Both the position numbers and the translations under genes were made by a program. From Chrysomallon squamiferum (Eukaryota; Mollusca; Gastropoda; Neomphalida; Peltospiridae), in the NCBI GenBank assembly GCA_012295275.1, contig CM022665.1, positions 45,459,095 to 45,481,594 of the forward strand: a stretch of 22,500 nucleotides of DNA, in the 5' to 3' direction. The notes under the pieces were generated by a model. That model worked only from the letters and a program-made list of their open reading frames with translations. It did not search any database and was not told the DNA's origin. Positions 11,640 to 20,692 of this stretch are shown here, piece after piece; the stretch's first letter is position 1; each line of letters begins with the position of its first letter.

Positions 11640-12376
11640 TGTACTATTTATGTATTTAATTATTTTCTGTTAAAGGTTCAGCATCTTGTTTTCTAAAATA
11701 TGTTTTTCTATTATTTTAACATGTATATGTGTGTGTAAATGCATGCATGTATGTATACAAACATACAGTTAGACTATATGACACCTGCTCACCCAATGCT
11801 GTAATTCACTTCTCTTTTTGAAATGTATGAATATTGTCACATGAACATTAGAATCTAAATTTTATATTTAATTTTTAGATACAATTTTTATATCTTTTTT
11901 TGTTTTCCATTTATAAATTTTTTAAATATTTTTTTCATTTTGTTTAAACTTGTCAGAGTTGAATTTTATAAATGATGAAGATTATTAAAATTAAATATCT
12001 GTCAGTAACTATTTATTATCATAATCTTCATGTTCATCACTCAAATTCAGATGCATTTATTCATGAACAGCAACATGTGTTTTTCATTTAATATTCCTTC
12101 TGATATTTCCACCCATATAGTGCCTTCTTTTTTACACTGGTTTCACCCTCCTACAGAAAAGTTCACTTTTTTCCTGGTAATGTCTGTAATCCTAATTCAG
12201 CTGGAATACAGTTAATAAAATCCCTTCTACAGTTTTTAATACTTGTAAAAATATAATATTTTTCTACATTTCTCTTTTTTATAAAATGTATATATGTATG
12301 TGCATGTATTTTGTATTTTAAGTAATTGTCCTTTGTCCATCCAAATATTCATAAAAAATGAAACAAAAACAATAAG

Positions 12377-12415
<39 letters not shown>

Positions 12416-13292
12416 ATTAAAATTAAGTTCAGTCATGTGGTGCTACTTCAGTTAATTCTGGTTTGACTGTATGGACAGACACCTAACCCCCAAGAGTTTG
12501 TATAGTCTAGCTGGACTATTTTAAAACAAAAATCACACACACACACACACATACATACACACATTAATACACACACACACATATATATATTATTAAAAAA
12601 AATAAGTAAATTAAGAATGTATTAAAAAAACAAAACAAACAAAAAACAACAACCAATCAACGATCGAGACCAAAGTTTATTAATATTTACTAATAAAATA
12701 ACAAACTTAAAAAGAATGCTACAAACTATTTCTTTAAAATAATAATAATAATAAAATGAGGTCATGACTTAAAATGTTAGGCCATATTCATGACAGCAGT
12801 ATTATAAACAACAAATCAGTTCTAATGTATTGCTTATTATTAATGCAGGTTTCGGTCCGATATAAAACTAATTTTCTGTTATTTCCTGAATACCATTCAG
12901 ACATTTGTAGAAATTATAATCTGCTGTAGTAGCGATTGACCTAAATATAGAAGTTAACGGCAGTCTCGAAACACGTGACTTGGAACGATATATAGTTATC
13001 TAATTCTTTATGGCAATTTATTTTTTCATTAAAAACATGAAAAATAAAATCAATTGTTTGTTATCATTATTTAAAAGATTAATATATCAACTTAAAAAAT
13101 AAGAAAAAAATATTTGTTCATGGGAAACTTAAAAATGTGTATAAAATAGTTATATATTTGTGTAACCTTTATACAAACAAAATAAACTGGAATGAAAAAA
13201 ACCCAACTCTCCCCCAGACATTATGATCATTTTGGTTATTTCCAGATGAATTTTATTTTATTTTTTGAATTAATTAATTAATTAATTAATTA

Positions 13293-13334
<42 letters not shown>

Positions 13335-14532
13335 TAAAGAAGAATAAACAAAACAATCGGTTCGCGAATACTGTTATTAACAGGACGCTCACATGCAGAT
13401 CAGATCCTTGCATGTCGAAATGTACCATACATATTACAATAATCAGGAGATTGGTATTTACCACAGATAGAACGTGAACACGGTAATAAAACTGTCATCT
13501 TAATAAATATAGATGATACTCAACTGTGTCCAAAGTACTGCGTGCACCTGCGTCACTCTCACATCTAATTTATCATGTTTTAAGTACTTTTTTTTTTTTT
13601 TTTTATCGATCTCGTATTTACTACTAATATTTATTGTAAGTGGTAAGCAGCAACTGCTGCGTAAAAAAAACCTATACATCTTAATGGAGTTCGTTGTCTT
13701 CACATACGAGTACATTTTGTAGAATGGATCTTCTACAAACAGTAAAAAGAATGACTGATCCATAATTTGGGGGAATTTGTGTTTGTTTTTGACGTCACGT
13801 TTAGGCTTCCATTTTTGTTATTTAAAGGGGTCCGGAATGTATTTTCTTCATTTTAAAGGAAGATGCACTGAAATGGTCGTTTGATTTAAAAAAAAAAAAA
13901 AAAAAAAATGGGGGGGGACTTAATTTTTTTTTTTTATTATTTTTATAAAGAATGGATATTCCATATAAATCAAAAGAATCATGGCAATCAGTATTCATCA
14001 GAAGTGTAGTAGTTAAGGTCAAGGGTCAGAGGTGAAAGATTAAGTCAACCTTGTTCGAAGTACACTTGTTAACATAAACAGAAAATTAAAGTAAAGCCTA
14101 TTGTCTAGTAATCATACAGTCCATGATATATTGCATTTTAACTATAAGTATATCCAGTAAGAACTCTATCAGTTAACAGTCATTTTACCAGTATTCTTAA
14201 AGGTATACGATCTCACCTTTCCGAAAACAAATGAATTAATATTTGTTTAAGAATTCGTCAGTAAATATTATTAAAATTATTACTTTGAGTGTCCTTTTTT
14301 TTTTTAAATTTATTTATTTATTTATTTTTTTTTAAATATTTTATTTTATTTTTTTATTTTTTTTTATTATTATTATTATTATTTTATTTTTTTTTTTTTC
14401 GTTTTTTGAAATAATATTTTTGTTTTGTGCATTTATTTCCTCCCACAGATGTGGTAGCACATACTTCAACTTTTAAGGTGTCAACAGAAAAACGAAGACT
14501 ATTGAACCTGAAGCTCATAATTTTGTTATTAT

Positions 14533-14587
<55 letters not shown>

Positions 14588-14818
14588 TTGCATATTAATC
14601 AGAAATAAGTTATTATTTATAGTTATTTATAATTAATTTTTATTACACATACGCATTAATTAATTAATTTATTTATTATTAATTTTTATTATTTACTTAT
14701 TACTTTAAAAAAAAATATATGTACCGTATACAAAATAGATTTTTTTTGTAGCGTATCTTTAATAAAAATAAAATATCAAGGACTTCGTGAGCTATAAAAC
14801 AATATACCAGAAGTACTT
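11640..14818. other. Intergenic spacer between TMEM216 and the protease homologue
   Basis: No gene could be supported on either strand. It holds an AAAT run (12377-12418), CA runs (12533-12580), TTAA and AAT runs (13268-13334), a 45-nt AC run (14538-14582) and T-rich low complexity (14296-14400). Potential regulatory motifs are an E-box CACGTG at 12973-12978 and a full CRE at 13790-13797. The stretch 13340-13870 is less repetitive than the rest and may hold regulatory DNA. Confidence 0.6.
13790..13797. promoter_or_regulatory. Perfect CRE palindrome TGACGTCA
   Basis: Consensus CREB/ATF site, about 1.1 kb upstream of the protease homologue and 2.7 kb downstream of TMEM216. CpG-containing 8-mers are uncommon in DNA this AT-rich. 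It could belong to a distal enhancer; function is inferred from motif only. Confidence 0.3.
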
Positions 14819-14827
14819 TATATAAAA
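14819..14827 (+). promoter_or_regulatory. TATA box upstream of the serine protease homologue
   Basis: TATATAAAA lies about 72-80 nt before the start codon at 14899, in the right place for a TATA-driven start site near 14850 and a 5' UTR of roughly 50 nt. A TATA promoter fits a tissue-specific, strongly expressed secreted protein and contrasts with the TATA-less SND1/TMEM216 promoter. The AT-rich context weakens the call. Confidence 0.5.
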
Positions 14828-14890
14828 TACACCCATCTCATATTCGAAAAACACATCTAACGGTACAGTCTTCGGATAAGCAAGAATCAG

Positions 14891-14896
14891 ATGTAA
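14891..14896 (+). promoter_or_regulatory. Minimal upstream ORF (ATG-TAA) just before the protease homologue start
   Basis: An ATG followed directly by a stop codon lies two bases before the real ATG at 14899. Such start-stop elements can stall or recycle ribosomes and lower translation of the main ORF. It is present only if the transcript starts upstream of 14891, as the TATA box suggests. Confidence 0.35.
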
Positions 14897-14898
14897 TT

Positions 14899-15060
14899 AT
14901 GAATTTCTACAAAGTGATAATTTTATTTGCATTTGCTGGTAAGCTTTTGTTTGATAAATGCAGTATAAGGCCTAATTTTTCAAATGACTATTCTAAAGAA
15001 ATAGCTATAAAACAAATGTTAGTTTTATAAATGTTTTCATTTATAAATTAGTGATAGTGA

Positions 15061-15151
<91 letters not shown>

Positions 15152-15461
15152 TACTAAAAGGAAGTGTTTCCATGGCACCCAGCCAGCACATCATGCATGG
15201 TCTTGACGCTAACATAACGGAGTTCCCACATCAGTGTGCTTTACGCTTTTCCGGAAGTCTCTCGTGCGGCTGCGTTATAATCAGCCAAAAGAAAGTAATC
15301 ACCGGTGCTCACTGTGTTCATGGTCGAACGTACGTATACGGATGTTTACTTTCTTATTAAAATTAAATAAAATGCTAAATGATATAATTATCTAATTATT
15401 TGTGATTAGCTGCTGTCTCAAGAAATGTACGTTAAGTTTTAATTAATTAATTAATTAATTA

Positions 15462-15516
<55 letters not shown>

Positions 15517-15961
15517 TGGTTTTAGAATCGTTCATCGAAAATGGATATAAAGATATTTCCATTGCGATATAATATAAAAGTCAGTAAACGTTGTCATTTA
15601 TACACGTTTTTACAACTATATCGATTTTTCTATTTTTATATGTCAATAATGCAGCATTAATTAATTTTATTTTGAGAATCAAAAGAACCTGGAACAAATG
15701 AGAGAGAATGGCTTAAATAATACATCATTATTTCATTATTATTAAAATATGCTTTAAAAAAGTAGTGTAATTATTTTTGAATGTAATTTACATGAAATTT
15801 TCTTTAATAATAATAATTATACTACTACTACTACTACTAATAATAATAATTATTATTATTATTTTTATTATTATTCTAATGGCAACTGTTCATAAAGCCA
15901 ATATAATTAACAAATAAATTCATTTAATATTGATCATCTGACCAAAAAAAAAAAAAAAAAA

Positions 15962-16003
<42 letters not shown>

Positions 16004-17641
16004 TTTAAAGATCGTGAGTAGAAATATTGGACTAAACTGCATATTTAAATTAGTGCCTCGTACATATTTCAGAGAAGCAAAATTGAAAACATCCAGTTTT
16101 GTCCTTGTGTGCAGTTTTACGACGTTGTTTTCTTAACATCCTCGGTCATTTTTCTTTTTAAACTTGTTTTTGATGAGCCATTGCGTTTATAATATTCATT
16201 TAGTTTATGAATACGACGCAGAATTATAATTAAATACACCGTACGCATGTTGATAATATAACATAAAAATTATATTCAGTAGGCACTATTTTATGTACAT
16301 GTTAAATCAAATTGAAAAAAAAAAAAAAAAAAAAAAAAAGGCCTTTGAAAAGAGCTCGCTTTTCACTGTAGTTCATTAAGCGCAAGGATAAAATTTTAGT
16401 CTTACATAAATAAACGTTTTTCATTGGTTTAATATCCAGGACCGATCACCTGACAATCTACTACGGCTCCACCAATAAGAATTCAGATGGCACCGAATTA
16501 TCAGTTCTCAGCTACAGAGAGGTAAGATGCGGTAAAAACTTCTCTGTTACATGTACAGAAATGTAATTATGAATGTCTCATTATGACAGTAAGTAAAAAG
16601 ATACCCTTTTCTCCTCTGTAGTCAAAGTTAGTTTATGAAGTCATGACAAACAGTGAGAATAATGATCATGTATGATTCTAGTACTAAAATAAGTTTTTTC
16701 TATTTATTGTATTATTTTATTAATTTTTTATTATTTTATGTTAATTTAATTTAATTTAATTTAATTTAATTTAATTTAATTTAATTTAATTTAATTTTAT
16801 TTTATTATTATTATTTTGTGTGAAGTTAGAATAGAATAACGCCCGGATCAAACATTAATATATGCTCCCAAACGGACATATATAACTTTTGCATTTATTT
16901 ATATATTTGCACCAACTTAAAAAAAAAAAAAAAAAAATTTTAAAAATCTTTTCAAAAGCATCCTGGTTTCTTGGGGAACAGCGAACCAGACAACCCTGAC
17001 GGCCGCCTTGCCAACGACATTGCCGTTGTGACAGTTGACGGGATGATTGAGTTCAGTGAAAAGGCGAACATAATACCGCTGGCATCTCCGGTAGATGGCG
17101 ACTTCACGGGAATCACGTGCAATATCTCCGGCTGGGGAAGAACAGATCGTAAATATTTTTATTTTTTTTATTTTTTTTATTTTTTTAACGGATTTGTATG
17201 AAACGAATCGTCAGTAGTTATACAGACATTACGTGCACAAATATAGTTGTGTTTACATTATTTTTTCAAGGGGTATAATCTGCAGATACAAGCACACATA
17301 CGCGCCCTTCACGCACAAATTGATGTAGAAATGCACACAAAACCTCCACGTTGCAGCTAATAGTCAGTTTCACGTTCTAGCTTACAAAGTTAATGGTATG
17401 TGTTTTTGAGTTTATTGTCAAGATCAAAATAAATAAATAAAAAATAAATATCCATTGCTGCTTAATCATTAAGAATAATTCATATACCAGCAGTATTTCC
17501 GATTTTCCTTTTCGAATTAATCATCTAATAATCATCATAAACAGGGAAAATATTTTAAATATTCATTAATTTTTAAATTCATTTTTTATATTTTATTTTT
17601 ATTATTATTATTTTTTTTTATGTATATAACGCTCACACAAA

Positions 17642-17672
<31 letters not shown>

Positions 17673-18698
17673 CAACTAATTTTGATAGAAATTATAAGAG
17701 TAAACTATGTGAACGTTTAGATAAAAACATTAGATAAAATATTAATCATCCAAGCGTATTTCACAGTACAACACGGTTAAATTGTAGTTGTCTCTTCTCC
17801 GCCTGTGAATCTGAAAAGAGCGGAAATGACGGTGTTATCACCCAGCGACTGCGAGACTCGATTTGAAAACACGACAACGAAAGTTGGCGCCAATCCGCAC
17901 GTGTGTGTCTTCTCGCCTGATCACGGAGCCTGCAATGTAAGTCAGCCGCCATGTTTTGTTAAACGTTCTCAGTGTTCGTTTTAAATACCGAAACAGTTAA
18001 CTTAAATATTAAATATTTAAAGGAAAATGTTTCCGACAAGACCTATCAATTTACTCCAGTATAAAAATATTTCAAGCAGCAGATCCTGAGATCAGTTTGA
18101 TTTAAACAGGTCTACGCTCTGCTATCAAAGCAATGTCGTTTATAATTATTTTATATTAAAACATTTTTATTTTTTTATTTTTATTTAATGTTATTTAAAA
18201 CCATGAATTTCTTTGTAATAAGTAAATAAATAAATCGGGGTATTTTCTACACCGTGAAATAACATCATTGTTCTATCTTTAACAAAGTCTGCGGATCTTG
18301 ACAGGTAAGTTAATCAGTATTACCAGTTGAGGCAAAATTTATTGTCCATAAGGTGATTAATCTTTGTCTTTGAACCTGTTACTATCAACGACTCACGGAT
18401 AACCAGTCTGGAACTGGGCAAACAAAGTTTTAGAAGCCGCTGAATCTAAAGGAATATATTTACGAACGCTTAACGTGAAAAAAAAAAAAAAAAAAAAGAA
18501 GAAGAAGAAAAAAAACAGAATCTTATATCGGTATCCGGAATACTACAACGAGAACGTATGTGTGTAAAGAGTAAAGAATGATAAAGATGACTGAGAAGTA
18601 ATAAGACTGATAGAACAAAAAAAAAAAAGAAGAGAAATAGTGAAATATTTTATGTAATTTTTGCCTTAGAAATTAATGAATTTTTGCTATATACAAGA

Positions 18699-18772
<74 letters not shown>

Positions 18773-18993
18773 GAAGAAGTCATTAGCTCTGTCACTGTCT
18801 TTTTTTTTTAACTTTTCAGGGCGATGATGGCGGACCTCTAACGTGCTTCTCCAGCAGACTCAACGCCAACGTTTTGGTTGGGGTGGCGTCGTGGTGGTCA
18901 GTCCTCTTCAACGCTTGTGACTACTCCTTTCCTAGCGTCTACACCCGGATCAGCACCTACCGAGACTGGATCGAAAACCCGCCGTCTCGTTAA
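14899..18993 (+). CDS. Secreted chymotrypsin-fold serine protease homologue, catalytic Ser replaced by Asp
   Basis: Six exons: 14899-14938, 15161-15329, 16440-16521, 16959-17148, 17788-17936 and 18820-18993 (stop TAA). Total 804 nt, 267 residues, with consistent phases. Residues 1-13 form a signal peptide (AFA/G cleavage plausible), then a ~10-residue propeptide and an IVGG-like site I24-M-H-G. The S1 (PA clan) fold is clear: TGAHC with catalytic H64, NDIAV with D117, C-N-I-S-GWGR at 151-158, and SVYTRISTYRDWI near the C-terminus. The Ser195 position is D213 in GDDGGP, so peptidase activity is not expected. D212, which normally pairs with the new N-terminus, is kept. Cysteine pairs 49/51-65, 151-219, 182-200 and 209-243 fit the usual disulfides. 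N-glycosylation sequons lie at N31, N152 and N188. Residues 189/190 equivalents are Gly/Ala, not a trypsin pocket. Serine protease homologues act as cofactors, binders or regulators; the role here is unknown. Confidence 0.93.
15061..15150. repeat. Perfect AAT/ATT microsatellite palindrome in protease homologue intron 1
   Basis: An AAT run (15061-15101) meets an ATT run (15103-15150) around a single A at 15102, giving two perfectly complementary arms of at least 41 nt. It ends 10 nt before the exon 2 acceptor at 15160, in an intron of only 222 nt. Confidence 0.9.
15438..15511. repeat. TTAA then ATT microsatellite in protease homologue intron 2
   Basis: About 27 nt of TTAA repeats (self-complementary) run directly into ~45 nt of ATT. 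Confidence 0.85.
15804..15876. repeat. Second AAT-TAC-ATT palindrome-like repeat in intron 2
   Basis: AATn, then a core of ACT triplets, then AATn turning into ATTn. The AAT and ATT runs are complementary, so a second foldable repeat lies in the same gene. Confidence 0.8.
15944..16003. repeat. Poly-A followed by AAT microsatellite
   Basis: About 20 nt of A leading into ~40 nt of AAT in intron 2 of the protease homologue. The same poly-A-to-AAT order recurs at 19829-19915. Confidence 0.85.
16741..16797. repeat. TTAAT pentanucleotide microsatellite
   Basis: About 11 uninterrupted TTAAT units in intron 3 of the protease homologue. Confidence 0.9.
18702..18767. repeat. CT dinucleotide microsatellite, 33 pure units
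   Basis: An uninterrupted 66-nt polypyrimidine tract in intron 5, ending 52 nt before the acceptor of the last protease homologue exon. Such tracts can form triplex DNA and bind polypyrimidine-tract proteins. Confidence 0.95.
18820..18993 (+). CDS. Last exon of the protease homologue, carrying the GDDGGP active-site change
   Basis: Opens with GGC GAT GAT GGC GGA CCT: the codon at 18826-18828, which is Ser in active S1 peptidases, is GAT (Asp). Further on, residues 234-236 read S-W-W where S-W-G is standard, and the usual P-G-V-Y-T is P-S-V-Y-T. The frame is open to the stop at 18991-18993 and the C-terminal helix motif Y-x-D-W-I is intact, so this is not a decaying pseudogene. Confidence 0.92.
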   Translation, partial: GDDGGPLTCFSSRLNANVLVGVASWWSVLFNACDYSFPSVYTRISTYRDWIENPPSR

Positions 18994-19854
18994 GAAAACA
19001 AGGAGAACAGTTTGACGAGGAAAGAATTTAATATTAAAAATATCGTACTTAAAGTATTTAAAACAGATTTTCTAACCATTGTTGTTGTTGTTGTAATGGC
19101 TAATTTCCTTATTACTTTAAAAACAAAAAAACAAAAAAATGTTTGGCTTTCACAAGATGTGTTCATGCACGCCTGACATGATCACAGATCTTTGATTTAC
19201 ACGGGGCGATCTTTGTTTATTGGTTACAGTCATTGAACAATTATTAATTAGGTTTCGACCTTGGCATCCACAGTTCAAAAAAAAAAAATTAAAAAAAAAA
19301 AAGAAAAGAAAAGTGGTAATAAAAAAGTCAGAAACTGATATAGTCTGTCTATTTATTTCAATGTTTTATTTTGTAATATTGATTCCTTCGACTGAAAATG
19401 CAAAGGTTTATTTTCAGGAGATGTATTTAGGTTTGTAACATAAGCTTGTTCGCTGCAAGCTGAAACTCCAGTGAAGTATTTTTGAAACAGTAGGTTGCTG
19501 GATAATCTTACTTTAGCATTTAACAGGATACCTAGCATCGTTAAATAGTTAATACAGAGAAGAAAAACATTCACCAGAATGACAAAGACTTTTAATGACA
19601 CGAAAGAAAAGTACATAAATAAATAATCGTGTAACTCTTGATAAAGTCTGGTTTGTGTCTTTACGTATCCCGTTGTTCTGGGATATTATTGGTGTTCTCG
19701 AATTAGATATTCTTCTTCGGCACATACAGCCTTTCAGATTAGCATAACATGCAGTTTTGTACTGAATAACTGGTGCATTAATTGTAACTCTGGGAAATTC
19801 AGTTAACATTTTATAACATATTTCTAATTAAAAAAAAAAAAAAAAAAAAATAAA

Positions 19855-19885
<31 letters not shown>

Positions 19886-20256
19886 TAATAACAATAATAA
19901 TAATAATAATAATAACTGAAATAAAAAAGTTATCGAAAATACTTATTGATATACGAATTAATGGTTTTTTTTTTTTTTTTTTTTTTTTTTTTCATTTTTT
20001 ACAGATATAAATACTGTTTACTTACAAAAGTTTGTAATGATTATCACAGTGTACAGGTCTGTGTGTGTGGCATCAGCCTTAGAATCAGTCTCTCGCCATC
20101 TATTTCCCGTTCTAACGATGCTTATTAACAACGTCTCTTGCCGTTAAAGACAAAAACTGAGCAGGTTTCCTCACAAAATTGTATAAAGTTTTCTGACATA
20201 TACGTAGCTGAAGTCACAAAAACAACCACTGTCAACTAATAGTTTAATTCTGTGCA
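18994..20256. other. Tail-to-tail spacer between the protease homologue and phosphatase-like gene
   Basis: No gene is recognised. Contains A-rich runs near 19280-19320, a poly-A/AAAT/AAT composite (19829-19915) and a poly-T run (19975-19992). Short open frames at 19353-19809 show no family resemblance. A TTTAAT at 20243-20248 would read ATTAAA on the minus strand, a weak candidate polyadenylation signal for the phosphatase-like gene beyond its GATA array. Confidence 0.55.
19033..19323 (+). terminator. Candidate 3' end region of the protease homologue
   Basis: Two possible polyadenylation signals lie here: the variant ATTAAA at 19033-19038 (40 nt after the stop) and AATAAA at 19318-19323, which follows an A-rich run. 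No sequence feature decides between them. Confidence 0.25.
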
Positions 20257-20672
20257 AATAAATAAATAAATAAAGATAAATAGATAGATACATAGATAGA
20301 TAGGAAGATAGGTAGATAGAAATATAGACACATAGATATACAGATAGATACATAGACAGATTGATAGAAATATAGGTAGACAGACAGACAGACAGATAGA
20401 CAAATAGGTAGATAGATAGAAATATAGATAGATACAGATAGCTAGACAGATAGATAGATAGACAGATAGGTAGATAGAAAGACAGATAGGTAGATAGAAA
20501 GACAGATAGATAGAAAGACAGATAGATAGAAAGATAGATAGGCAGATAGAAAGATAGACAGAGAGATAGATAAGTAGATAGGATAGATAGAAAGATAGAA
20601 AGATAGACAGACAGATAGATAGATAGACAGATAGATAGAAATATAGATAGACAGACGGACAGATAGATAGAC
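20257..20672. repeat. GATA/GACA tetranucleotide array (~415 bp)
   Basis: Interrupted GATA, GACA, GGTA and GAAA tetramers, preceded by an AAAT run. It ends about 20 bp downstream of the stop codon of the minus-strand phosphatase-like gene, so it would lie in that gene's 3' UTR as CTAT/CTGT repeats. It resembles the GATA/GACA (Bkm-type) simple repeats known in many animals. Confidence 0.9.
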
Positions 20673-20692
20673 AATCAAACAAAACAAACACA

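Noticed and set aside
12030-12215. Plus-strand ORF of 61 codons in the spacer after TMEM216
   Set aside because: Free of simple repeats, but no similarity recognised and no promoter or splice context.
13500-13763. Minus-strand ORF of 87 codons and opposing plus-strand ORF of 69 codons
   Set aside because: Low-complexity Lys/Phe content, no recognisable domain, no splice partner; likely chance.
17761-17952. Minus-strand ORF of 63 codons
   Set aside because: Antisense shadow of exon 5 of the protease homologue.
14899-18993. Reading the protease homologue as a decaying pseudogene
   Set aside because: All six exons are open, phases match, splice sites are consensus and structural cysteines are kept; only catalytic and cleft residues changed.
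19353-19809. Two overlapping minus-strand ORFs (87 and 86 codons)
   Set aside because: No recognisable family; composition is that of AT-rich non-coding DNA.
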